From the NCBI RefSeq assembly GCF_039539605.1, contig NZ_BAABDL010000122.1:1-19041 (forward strand): a stretch of 19,041 nucleotides of DNA, read 5' to 3'. Below, one piece after another: positions 8,241 through 15,038 of the stretch (positions are counted from its first letter, which is position 1; each line of letters begins with the position of its first letter). Source of the stretch: Amphibacillus indicireducens. GTDB lineage: Bacteria; Bacillota; Bacilli; Bacillales; Amphibacillaceae. A program made the position numbers and the translations under genes. The notes under the pieces are model-generated. The model had not been told where the DNA came from. It did no database searches and saw only the letters and a list, made by a program, of their open reading frames with translations.

Positions 8241-8269
8241 TTGTTTTTAATTGTTATAACGGTTATAAT
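8241..8269 (+). promoter_or_regulatory. Sigma-A-type promoter of the toxin-antitoxin operon
   Basis: TTGTTT (8241-8246) as -35 and a consensus TATAAT (8264-8269) as -10 are separated by 17 bases. The start point would be near 8276, 24 bases before the antitoxin ATG. The -10 box lies within the middle unit of a symmetrical repeat. Confidence 0.6.
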
Positions 8270-8280
8270 CGTTATAACAA
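8251..8280. promoter_or_regulatory. Symmetrical operator of the toxin-antitoxin operon
   Basis: An 11-bp perfect inverted repeat, TTGTTATAACG (8251-8261) and CGTTATAACAA (8270-8280), flanks GTTATAAT. It also reads as three GTTATAAY units at 8253, 8262 and 8271, a nine-base period. It covers the -10 box and the expected start point. Since AbrB-fold antitoxins bind their own promoters, this is probably the autoregulatory operator; that is inference from position and symmetry. Confidence 0.7.
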
Positions 8281-8299
8281 ATAAAAATGAGGTGTAATA

Positions 8300-8548
8300 A
8301 TGGCTAACGAAAGAAAAGTAATAAAAATCGGTAAAAGCTATGGTGTCACATTGCCTATCGAGATGCTTGCAGAGCAAGGGATACAGTGCGGAGATATGGT
8401 AGAAGTAAAGACAGATAAGGATACAATTACAATTAGAAAAGTTCAAAAAGTATCTTTGCCAGATGGGATCAGTCCGGACTTTTTTGAAATTTTAGAAGAG
8501 ACAGCTCAATTGCATGGTGAAGCATTAAAAAAACTGGTTGATAAATAG
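8300..8548 (+). CDS. AbrB/MazE-fold antitoxin
   Basis: The 82-residue product has an N-terminal SpoVT/AbrB swapped-hairpin domain at about residues 5-48 (RKVIKIGKSYGVTLPIEML, then GIQCGDMVEVKTDKDTITIRK), which binds DNA. The C-terminal 30 residues (SPDFFEILEETAQLHGEALKKLVDK) are expected to wrap the toxin. GAGGTG at 8290-8295 is the ribosome binding site. The toxin gene starts two bases after its stop, the usual arrangement of a type II module. It should neutralise the Doc toxin and repress the operon at the repeat just upstream. Confidence 0.87.
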   Translation: MANERKVIKIGKSYGVTLPIEMLAEQGIQCGDMVEVKTDKDTITIRKVQKVSLPDGISPDFFEILEETAQLHGEALKKLVDK

Positions 8549-8550
8549 TA

Positions 8551-8940
8551 ATGAGATATTTAACAACGAAAGAAGTCATTGCGATAAACACGTTTGTGAT
8601 TAAAAAATATAGTCCTACGGAACCGATAGGGATCAAAGATCATGCTTTGTTGGAATCTGCAGTTTTAAGAGCTCAAACGACAGTTGGAGGTGAAGATACA
8701 TATCAATCTGTATTTGAAAAAGCTGCTGCTTTATTTGAGTCAATTGCACTAAATCATGCTTTTATTAACGGTAACAAAAGAACTGCACTCCAGTCATTAA
8801 CTATTTTCATAAGATACAATGGTTTTGAATTCATTATGGAAACTGATGAAAAAGTTGACTTTACGGTGAATGTAGTCTTAAAACATTATTCTGTTTCTGA
8901 AATCTCCAGCATCATTCAAGAGCATTCAAGCAAGATTTAA
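8551..8940 (+). CDS. Doc-family toxin (Fic fold)
   Basis: The 129-residue product is a Fic-fold protein of the Doc branch. The loop HAFINGNKRTAL (His69, Asn73, Asn75, Lys76, Arg77) matches the Doc form of the Fic motif, HxFx(N/D)xNKRTA, in which Lys replaces the second glycine of AMP-transferring Fic proteins. In phage P1 Doc, this variant phosphorylates EF-Tu and stops translation; the same reaction is likely here but not shown. The length is typical (P1 Doc 126). The ATG lies two bases behind the antitoxin stop. The stop codon shares its last base with the start of a 42-codon frame (TAATG). Confidence 0.9.
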   Translation: MRYLTTKEVIAINTFVIKKYSPTEPIGIKDHALLESAVLRAQTTVGGEDTYQSVFEKAAALFESIALNHAFINGNKRTALQSLTIFIRYNGFEFIMETDEKVDFTVNVVLKHYSVSEISSIIQEHSSKI

Positions 8941-9068
8941 TGTATATCCAGCTAAAAAGCGGGCTCGTCAAATACATACAGAAGCAAAACATCTGCCGTT
9001 TCTTCACCGATGCCGTAAAACTAGGTGCAATACCTGAAGACTCGATTGTTAAAATTTTTGTAATCTGA
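8940..9068 (+). CDS. Possible 42-codon gene or gene remnant behind the Doc toxin
   Basis: An ATG overlaps the doc stop codon (TAATG) and opens a frame of 42 codons, MYIQLKSGLVKYIQKQNICR and onward to FFTDAVKLGAIPEDSIVKIF. The second half looks like real protein sequence, but I do not recognise a family. There is no separate ribosome binding site, so translation would depend on coupling to doc. It could be a small third component, or the tail of a lost gene brought next to the module. Confidence 0.3.
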   Translation: MYIQLKSGLVKYIQKQNICRFFTDAVKLGAIPEDSIVKIFVI

Positions 9069-9072
9069 TTAA

Positions 9073-9101
9073 CTGACAAAGTAAGTAGTTTTTGATAAAA
9101 T
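9073..9101 (+). promoter_or_regulatory. Sigma-A-type promoter of the DUF72 gene
   Basis: CTGACA (9073-9078) and TAAAAT (9096-9101) are spaced by 17 bases, each one base from consensus. The expected start near 9108 leaves a leader of about 26 bases before the chosen TTG start. Confidence 0.5.
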
Positions 9102-9133
9102 AAGGAAAGTCGCAAAAAGAAAGGATGAGTCGC

Positions 9134-9985
9134 TTGATTTACCTAGGCTTAACGGGTTGGCGTGATCATTTTGATTTATATACGCCTGATACAAAAAGTA
9201 ATCTACGGCTCCAAGCGTATAGTAGTCATTTTCCGATCGTTGAACTTGATGCATCATATTATGCCGTCCAGCCGATTCGTAATATGAAAAAATGGATTAA
9301 TGAAACACCAGATTCCTTTCAGTTTGTCGTCAAAGCTTTTAAAGGAATGACCGGACATCAACGAACGAATGCACCTTTTCAGTCAAAGTCAGAGATGTTT
9401 GGTGCTTTTATTGAATCGATTGAACCATTGATTGAGGCGAATAAATTAGCGATGGTCTTATTTCAGTTTCCACCTTGGTTTGATTTTTCACAAGATCATA
9501 TGCTTTATCTCCGCTATTGTGTGCAAAAAATGGATCAATTTCCAATTGCATTAGAATTTAGACACCAATCTTGGTATAGGAAAGAGAACCGTGAACAAAC
9601 AATTGAGCTCATGCGCGAAGATAATTGGATTCATACGATCGTTGATGAACCACAAGTTGGTGATGGCTCAATTCCAATTGTTCCAGTTGTGACGAATCCA
9701 GGAAAAACGTTGATTCGCTTTCATGGACGAAATGTCTATGGCTGGAATCGGCCGAAGGATAAAGAAACGAATTGGCGTGAAGTGCGCTATCTCTACCAAT
9801 ACAATCAGACTGAATTACTAGAATGGCGCGAGCGAATCTTGCAAATTGCTAAAGAAACAAAAGATGTCTATGTTTTGTTTAATAATAACTCTGGTGGGGA
9901 TGCTGCTGGTAACGCTAAAACATTGCAAACGATGTTAGATATTGATTATGACGGTCTAGCACCCCAACAGTTACGACTATTTTAA
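9134..9985 (+). CDS. DUF72 family protein (YunF-like)
   Basis: The 283-residue product belongs to DUF72, a TIM-barrel-like family of unknown activity present in many bacteria. Typical features are the start IYLGLTGWRDH, the LDASYY and FQFVVKAFKGMTGH stretches, MVLFQFPPWF, IALEFRHQSWY, LIRFHGRNVYGWN, and the C-terminal YVLFNNNSGGDAAGNA. TTG 9134 is chosen over ATG 9125 because AAGGA (9121-9125) lies eight bases upstream and because relatives start at this point; the ATG would lie inside the binding site. It appears to be transcribed alone. Confidence 0.85.
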   Translation: MIYLGLTGWRDHFDLYTPDTKSNLRLQAYSSHFPIVELDASYYAVQPIRNMKKWINETPDSFQFVVKAFKGMTGHQRTNAPFQSKSEMFGAFIESIEPLIEANKLAMVLFQFPPWFDFSQDHMLYLRYCVQKMDQFPIALEFRHQSWYRKENREQTIELMREDNWIHTIVDEPQVGDGSIPIVPVVTNPGKTLIRFHGRNVYGWNRPKDKETNWREVRYLYQYNQTELLEWRERILQIAKETKDVYVLFNNNSGGDAAGNAKTLQTMLDIDYDGLAPQQLRLF

Positions 9986-10007
9986 CTTTAGACTATATTC
10001 AAAAGAT

Positions 10008-10032
10008 GTTCAAAAACTAAAAAAACGGGAAT
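10008..10032 (+). promoter_or_regulatory. Possible sigma-B-like promoter of the CAP-domain gene
   Basis: GTTCAA (10008-10013) and GGGAAT (10027-10032), separated by 13 bases, are each one base from the sigma-B consensus GTTTAA and GGGTAT. No good sigma-A promoter is visible in the same gap. The match is suggestive only. Confidence 0.3.
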
Positions 10033-10083
10033 ACTATTCTTACCTAAAGGAATTCTTGAAATATTGTAAGGAGGGCTAATTAT

Positions 10084-11193
10084 TTGAAGCGATTTTTTTA
10101 TTCATTGTTAATTATTATGTTCGCTTTTGTGACAAAGCCACTCTGGGAGGAATCGGTTCATGAAATGATTCCTGAATCGGTCAGCGATACGTTTTACTCA
10201 ATCAAGGAATTCACAACTCAAATCATTGATGGGGACTTTTCTCATGATCAATTGGGAGAACAGTATTTGTCGCTTCACCCCACTATCCCTGATGAAGAAC
10301 AAGAACCTGTCAAAAAAATAGCCTTATCGATCCCAGACGAACAAGTTTTTTCAGTTGGTAACGTTGAAATTGGAGATGCGAAAGGGGACGTTGAACAACG
10401 CTATGGAGCTGCTATGCGAGAAAGCGAGAATGAATATGGTTTAGCTTGGTCTACTTATCACGAGAACTATCAAAACTTTATCATGGTTGCTTATGATGAT
10501 GGCGAGATTGTTCGTGGTTTATTTACTAATCAAGATTTGCTCACTTCACAGTTTGGTCTCGAAATAGGCGATACGAGATCACTTGTACATGAAACCCTGG
10601 GTGAATCTGAAGAGTTCATTCACTATGACAGTTTTAGTTATCAAATCAATAGCGAAGACGAATACGATATTTACCGAATAGACGGAAATTATGTGACCAT
10701 TTTTTATGACCTACATGAAAGTGATCGTGTAACCGCGATTCAATTAATCGATGCAGAAATAGAAATGATCAAAAATGACCTTTATCCACCTGGCAGTCAA
10801 GCGTTGAAAGAAGGATTTGAGTATCAGCTATTTGATTTAACGAATGCAACACGTGTTTACAATGGTTTGTCTATTCTAGAGTGGGAAGAGAATGTCAGAG
10901 AAACGGCAAGAAAGCATAGTGCAGATATGGCTGAAAATCAATTTTTTAGTCATACAAATTTAGCTAATCAATCTCTTTCGGATCGAATGATTGAAGATGG
11001 GATTCGTTTTAGACTTGCTGGGGAAAATCTTGCCTATGGACAGTTTAATAGTATCTTTGCCCATCAAGGATTAATGAACTCAGCAGGACACCGTGAGAAT
11101 ATTTTGCACGATGGTTTCACTAAATTAGGAGTTGGCGTTGCCTTTAATCGAGATCAGCACCCTTTTTATACGGAGAACTTTTTTACAGATTAA
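10084..11193 (+). CDS. Secreted CAP-domain protein with CAP-associated N-terminal domain (YlbC-like)
   Basis: The 369-residue product has a hydrophobic N-terminal segment (residues 4-17) acting as signal or anchor, so it acts outside the membrane. Residues about 88-225 fit the CAP-associated N-terminal domain (VFSVGNVEIGDAKGDVEQRYG, then FGLEIGDTRSLVHETLG, a duplicated layout). Residues 247-369 form a CAP/SCP domain with the conserved His278, SHTN (289-292), GEN (313-315) and GHRENIL (335-341). YlbC of B. subtilis has this arrangement; its biochemical role is not known. The TTG start at 10084 follows AAGGAGGG. It ends HPFYTENFFTD, as family members do, so it is complete. Confidence 0.88.
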   Translation: MKRFFYSLLIIMFAFVTKPLWEESVHEMIPESVSDTFYSIKEFTTQIIDGDFSHDQLGEQYLSLHPTIPDEEQEPVKKIALSIPDEQVFSVGNVEIGDAKGDVEQRYGAAMRESENEYGLAWSTYHENYQNFIMVAYDDGEIVRGLFTNQDLLTSQFGLEIGDTRSLVHETLGESEEFIHYDSFSYQINSEDEYDIYRIDGNYVTIFYDLHESDRVTAIQLIDAEIEMIKNDLYPPGSQALKEGFEYQLFDLTNATRVYNGLSILEWEENVRETARKHSADMAENQFFSHTNLANQSLSDRMIEDGIRFRLAGENLAYGQFNSIFAHQGLMNSAGHRENILHDGFTKLGVGVAFNRDQHPFYTENFFTD

Positions 11194-11263
11194 AATAATA
11201 AACGATGAAAATAACAAAAACTTGAAATTCAAGAATGATTTACTGATATCAATGATGACTGAT

Positions 11264-11305
11264 TTAAAATAAACCACCGAGCACAAAAATGGTGTACTCG
11301 GTGGT
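11264..11305 (-). terminator. Terminator of the riboflavin operon
   Basis: ACCACCGAG (11273-11281) and CTCGGTGGT (11297-11305) form a 9-bp perfect stem, with three more pairs inside after one mismatch. On the minus strand it is followed by TTTATTTT. It lies 56 bases after the ribH stop and may also stop transcripts of the CAP-domain gene coming from the other side. Confidence 0.65.
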
Positions 11306-11360
11306 ATGAATGTACGTCTAATCGCCATAGCCTAGTTTTTTACTGAATTAAAGATTCACT

Positions 11361-11822
11361 TTATATCGCTTTATTAAGTGAGATCATTTCTAGTAATCCT
11401 TGTGCAACTTCACTGCCTTTATTGCCAGCTTTTGTTCCAGCTCGTTCAAGTGCTTGTTCGATTGTTTCTGTTGTTAGCACACCGAATAAAACCGGTATAT
11501 CTGATGTTAGTCCAATCTGTGCGACTCCTTTGGCGACTTCATTCGTAACTAATTCATAATGTGTCGTTGCCCCGCGGATCACAGTCCCAAGTGTGATTAC
11601 TCCATCATAGTTGTGATTGTTAACTAACTTTTTTGTGATAAAAGGAATTTCAAATGCACCAGGTACCCAATAAATATCAATATTTCCTTCCTTAACTCCG
11701 TGTCGTAATAAATTGTCAATTGCCCCAGACAAGAGCTTAGAAGTGATTAGCTCATTAAATCGAGCGATCACAATTCCTACTTTTAGATTTTCTCCGTTAA
11801 AATTACCTTCAAATATTGGCAT
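11361..11822 (-). CDS. ribH: 6,7-dimethyl-8-ribityllumazine synthase
   Basis: Lumazine synthase condenses 5-amino-6-ribitylaminouracil with 3,4-dihydroxy-2-butanone 4-phosphate, the step before riboflavin itself, in the cytoplasm as an icosahedral assembly. The 153-residue length is typical. Visible signatures are ARFNELI (20-26), VPGAFEIP (53-60), GTVIRGATTHYE (79-90) with the catalytic His88, and Arg127 of the ERAGTKAGNKG segment. AAAGGAG upstream of ATG 11822 gives a clear ribosome binding site. It is the last gene of the operon, 12 bases after ribBA. Confidence 0.97.
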   Translation of the reverse strand: MPIFEGNFNGENLKVGIVIARFNELITSKLLSGAIDNLLRHGVKEGNIDIYWVPGAFEIPFITKKLVNNHNYDGVITLGTVIRGATTHYELVTNEVAKGVAQIGLTSDIPVLFGVLTTETIEQALERAGTKAGNKGSEVAQGLLEMISLNKAI

Positions 11823-11834
11823 ATTAATTCTCCT

Positions 11835-13016
11835 TTAGTTAATTGATAATAGGTGATCAAATTTTCCCTTTTTTGTTCTTAAATAATTGAGGTTTTCCTT
11901 TTCAGGTCTGACTTCTAATGGAATACGTTCAACGACTTCGATGCCAAACGCTTGTAATTGTTCGATTTTATCTGGGTTATTTGTGATTAAGTTAACCATT
12001 TTAATTCCTAGCGACTTAAGAATTTGGGCGGCAAAGTGATAATCTCGCTCATCCGGTTCAAAACCTAGTGCGATATTTGCATCAAATGTATCTAGACCAT
12101 TTTCCTGAAGCTGATAGGTTTTCAGTTTGTTTTTTAAACCAATTCCACGTCCTTCTTGGCGTAAATATAAAATTGCTCCGATGCCATTTTCTTCAATCAT
12201 CCGCATTGCTTCGTGTAATTGTTCGCCGCAATCGCAACGATGTGAGCCAAAGATATCACCTGTGAGACATTCAGAGTGGACACGTATCAGTAAAGGCTCT
12301 TGAAGACTTCTAATTTCACCTTTAGAAAGCAAAAGGTGCTCTTTATTTGCTTGATCCTCGAACAGAGTTAAATCAAAGTCTCCATAAGATGTTGGTAGCT
12401 TGACTGTTAATTCTTGATTTGCGGTCAAATAAGTCACTAATTCTTCGATACTAATGATTGGCATTTTCCACTCGGCAGCTAATGCTTCTAGTTGCGGTCT
12501 TCGTGCCATTGTCCCATCATCGTTTAAGATTTCGCATATATAGGTAGCTTGTGGTTCGTTTGCAAGCTTGGCTAAATCAATCGCTGCTTCAGTATGGCCT
12601 CTTCGCTCGAGTACGCCCCCTTCTTTTGCGATTAACGGGAAAATATGGCCAGGCTTATGAAATGCTTGCTCGTTGTTAGACAGGTTAGCTAATTCTTTAA
12701 TTGTTTTTGCGCGATCGAAAGCAGAAATTCCTGTTGAGGTTTCCTTATGATCGACACTGATCGTAAACGCTGTTCTGTAAGGATCTGTATTCTCCTTTAT
12801 CATTTCTGTGAGGCCAAAATGATCCGCAATGGCTTCAGAAATAGGTGCGCAGATTAAACCTCGCGCATGTTTGGTCATGAAATTCACAGTTTCAGCCGTT
12901 GCTAAGCTTGCTAAACCAACTAAATCTCCTTCAGCCTCACGATTATCGTCATCTACGACAATGATAAGCTTGCCTTGTTTTAAGTCTTCGATCGCTTTTT
13001 CAATATGTTTAGTCAT
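11835..13016 (-). CDS. ribBA: Bifunctional DHBP synthase / GTP cyclohydrolase II
   Basis: This 393-residue fusion supplies both precursors of riboflavin. The N-terminal domain (about 1-200) is 3,4-dihydroxy-2-butanone-4-phosphate synthase, which uses ribulose 5-phosphate: DDDNREAEGD (22-31), HARGLICAP (50-58) and RRGHTEAAIDL with His141. The C-terminal domain (about 203-393) is GTP cyclohydrolase II: HSECLTGDIFGSHRCDCGEQ with zinc ligands Cys250, Cys261 and Cys263, and LRQEGRGIGL (285-294). All catalytic motifs of both halves are intact. The ATG overlaps the ribE stop by four bases (ATGA), indicating translational coupling. Confidence 0.97.
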   Translation of the reverse strand: MTKHIEKAIEDLKQGKLIIVVDDDNREAEGDLVGLASLATAETVNFMTKHARGLICAPISEAIADHFGLTEMIKENTDPYRTAFTISVDHKETSTGISAFDRAKTIKELANLSNNEQAFHKPGHIFPLIAKEGGVLERRGHTEAAIDLAKLANEPQATYICEILNDDGTMARRPQLEALAAEWKMPIISIEELVTYLTANQELTVKLPTSYGDFDLTLFEDQANKEHLLLSKGEIRSLQEPLLIRVHSECLTGDIFGSHRCDCGEQLHEAMRMIEENGIGAILYLRQEGRGIGLKNKLKTYQLQENGLDTFDANIALGFEPDERDYHFAAQILKSLGIKMVNLITNNPDKIEQLQAFGIEVVERIPLEVRPEKENLNYLRTKKGKFDHLLSIN

Positions 13017-13633
13017 TGTAGAAATCCTCCCGTTACTTTATCAGTAAGATGAGCTTGTGCCTTAATATATTTTCCAATCATATCTGTTTCAACGTTAACA
13101 TACTCACCGCGATTTAACGTTCCTAAATTTGTCTGATCCTTTGAATGTGGGATTAAACTAACAGAAAAAGACCGTGCTTGCACATCTGTGACAGTTAAGC
13201 TAACGCCATTAATTGCAATTGACCCTTGTGGAATGATTTCACCTTGTTGATCTTTAGGATAGTCAAATGTTAAAATCAATGCATTTTCATGGTTCCTTTT
13301 TTCGATCAATCGAACGGTTGTATCAATGTGCCCGGATACTAAATGACCCTCTAATCTTCCGTGGAAAGAGAGTGCACGTTCCAAATTTACTTGATCGTTT
13401 ATTTTTAATTTAGAAAAAGTTGTCCGGTAAAAAGTCTCGGGCATGATATCAACGGTAAAGTGGGAATCAGTTTTAGCAATTGCTGTTAGACAAACTCCGT
13501 TAATCGCCATACTATCTCCAATTTGATAGTCAGCTAATATTTTTTCTGAAGCTTGGCAAGTCAACTGCACTGTATGTGCCTTTCGATTAACTTTTAGGAT
13601 TTTTCCTTGTTCTTGAATTAGACCAGTAAACAA
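13013..13633 (-). CDS. ribE: Riboflavin synthase, alpha subunit
   Basis: Riboflavin synthase converts two molecules of ribityllumazine into riboflavin and a ribitylaminouracil. The 206-residue product has the two lumazine-binding repeats, marked by AINGVCLT (43-50) and AINGVSLT (140-147), with GHLVSGHIDTT between them. The family N-terminus is MFTGLI; it is reached with TTG 13633, which has AAGG eight bases upstream, so the in-frame GTG 13642 and TTG 13639 are less likely. The start lies inside the end of ribD, overlapping it by 16 bases, and the stop overlaps ribBA. Confidence 0.95.
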   Translation of the reverse strand: MFTGLIQEQGKILKVNRKAHTVQLTCQASEKILADYQIGDSMAINGVCLTAIAKTDSHFTVDIMPETFYRTTFSKLKINDQVNLERALSFHGRLEGHLVSGHIDTTVRLIEKRNHENALILTFDYPKDQQGEIIPQGSIAINGVSLTVTDVQARSFSVSLIPHSKDQTNLGTLNRGEYVNVETDMIGKYIKAQAHLTDKVTGGFLQ

Positions 13634-14688
13634 TTCCAACACCTTCTCCCAGAAATTCTCAAGTCATCATGAATGGATTCAACCGTAACATTCGTTAATT
13701 CAATCACTTGATTAACTTCTCTTGTGCTTGACATTGCTGGCACGCCGTTGCCGCCAATGACCTTTGGTGCGATATAAGTAATCATTTGATCCCAATAACC
13801 ACTGTTTAAAAAGCAGTCATGAACTTTCGCTCCACCTTCTACATAGAGAGAGTGGATATTTCTCCTCGTTAATTCTTTGATAATCGATTTGACTGTAGCG
13901 CTTTTGAGAACGATTGCTTCAACATGTTTTGGAAGCTTAATTTTTACTTTTCGTTCGGTGAAAATCCAAACTGGACTAGCTTGATTAATAAAAATATTTA
14001 GATCAAGTTGGTTGAATAATCGACCGCGCCGATCTAGAATGATCCGAATTGGATGCAAGGTTTGATCTGTTCCCAGCAGAAAAGGATTATCTGTTAAAAT
14101 CGTTTGACTTCCAACTAAGATCCCTTGATAATGATTGCGCTCTTTTCGAACGTATTGATAAGTATCCTTTCCCGTGATTGCTGTGCGCTTTGAATCTAAT
14201 GATAGTTTACCATCCAAAGTAATTGCCTGTTTTAAAGTGATATAGGGACGATTTTGTTCATAGAAGCAATTGAAAAAAGGATTCAATTCGCGAGCCTCTG
14301 TTTCTAGCACACCAGTAATGACCTTGATACCATGTTGTTCTAACTTTTTCTTGCCTTTACCTGCAACTAAAGGGTTAGGATCGAGTTGTCCGATGACCAC
14401 TTGTTTTATCCCGCTGTTAATGATTGCTTGTGTACAAGGGGGTTGTTTGCCATCATGATTACAAGGTTCAAGTGTAACGTAGAGAATTGAATCGAATCGT
14501 TTATCGGGGGCTGTATATGATGAGAGGGCATTAATTTCGGCGTGTTCTTTGCCATATTCCAAATGTGCACCTGATGCAATGACTTGATCATTATTGACAA
14601 TGACAGCACCAACTAAAGGATTTGTAAATGTTCTACCCAATCCCTTTTTAGCTTCTTGAATCGCTAGCTTCATGTATTTCTCATGCAT
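13618..14688 (-). CDS. ribD: Riboflavin biosynthesis deaminase/reductase
   Basis: The bifunctional RibD deaminates and then reduces the pyrimidine product of GTP cyclohydrolase II. The N-terminal deaminase (about 1-145) shows the zinc site HAE (His49, Glu51) and EPCNHDGKQPPC (Cys76, Cys85). The C-terminal reductase (about 150-356) begins at RPYITLKQAITLDGKL and includes LYVEGGAKVH and PKVIGGNGVPA. ATG 14688 is chosen because AAAGGAGG precedes it; the longer frame to 14748 runs through the leader terminator and is not real. The protein has a normal length of 356 residues. It is the first gene of the operon and its expression is governed by the FMN riboswitch upstream. Confidence 0.96.
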   Translation of the reverse strand: MHEKYMKLAIQEAKKGLGRTFTNPLVGAVIVNNDQVIASGAHLEYGKEHAEINALSSYTAPDKRFDSILYVTLEPCNHDGKQPPCTQAIINSGIKQVVIGQLDPNPLVAGKGKKKLEQHGIKVITGVLETEARELNPFFNCFYEQNRPYITLKQAITLDGKLSLDSKRTAITGKDTYQYVRKERNHYQGILVGSQTILTDNPFLLGTDQTLHPIRIILDRRGRLFNQLDLNIFINQASPVWIFTERKVKIKLPKHVEAIVLKSATVKSIIKELTRRNIHSLYVEGGAKVHDCFLNSGYWDQMITYIAPKVIGGNGVPAMSSTREVNQVIELTNVTVESIHDDLRISGRRCWNCLLV

Positions 14689-14705
14689 ATATTTTCCTCC
14701 TTTCC

Positions 14706-14741
14706 AAATAAAAAAGCCTTGTGTTCGATACACGAGGCTTT
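14706..14741 (-). terminator. Leader terminator of the riboflavin operon
   Basis: On the minus strand AAAGCCTCGTGT and ACACAAGGCTTT (14730-14741 and 14713-14724) form a 12-bp stem with a five-base loop and run into TTTATTT. It stands between the FMN riboswitch and the ribD ribosome binding site, the place of the expression-platform terminator. Confidence 0.9.
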
Positions 14742-14810
14742 GGTTCATCGACTAAAAGAAAGTATGACAAAAAAGGGTATACTGATCCTGTCATCTTAGC
14801 TAATTAGTTT

Positions 14811-14942
14811 TTTCTTCTCCCATCCAGACTCTAACTGTCGGTTCTAGATTTTCACTAGATCAACCGCAAATAATTGCGGGTCACGGACTTCAAGTTCACA
14901 CTTGTCACCGTCGGTCGGGAATTACACCCTGCCCCGAAGAAA
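14811..14942 (-). ncRNA. FMN riboswitch (RFN element)
   Basis: The minus strand carries the conserved RFN core. The closing stem pairs TTTCTTC (14936-14942) with GAAGAAA (14811-14817); GGGGCAGGG (14927-14935) and GGATGGGAG (14817-14825) are the family's conserved joining segments. In between lie GTGACCCGCAA... and the TCTAGTGAAAATCTAGA arm. Binding of FMN favours the downstream terminator at 14706-14741, shutting off ribDE(BA)H when flavin is plentiful. That mechanism is established for Bacillus; the elements for it are all visible here. Confidence 0.96.
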
Positions 14943-14960
14943 CATATTCAATTCATAAGA

Positions 14961-14989
14961 AGAATAACATTTAGTTTTTTTTATGTCAA
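14961..14989 (-). promoter_or_regulatory. Sigma-A promoter of the riboflavin operon
   Basis: On the minus strand a consensus TTGACA (14984-14989) is spaced by 17 bases from TATTCT (14961-14966). Transcription would start near 14954, about 12 bases before the riboswitch. Confidence 0.85.
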
Positions 14990-14990
14990 C

Positions 14991-15027
14991 AACCTGGCAC
15001 ACATCTAATTTAAACGTATACCAGGTT
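14991..15027 (-). terminator. Hairpin after fruA, possible terminator
   Basis: AACCTGGCA (14991-14999) and TACCAGGTT (15019-15027) form a 9-bp stem with one G-U pair, 12 bases after the fruA stop. The minus-strand continuation is GTTGACAT, without a U tract, and the -35 box of the rib promoter begins two bases beyond the stem. It may end fruA messages, or the fru and rib units may not be fully insulated. Confidence 0.4.
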
Positions 15028-15038
15028 TAATTTGTTAA

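Noticed and set aside
14689..14748. An upstream extension of ribD by 20 residues
   Set aside because: It would be translated from the leader terminator of the riboswitch, and the ATG at 14688 has the strong ribosome binding site.
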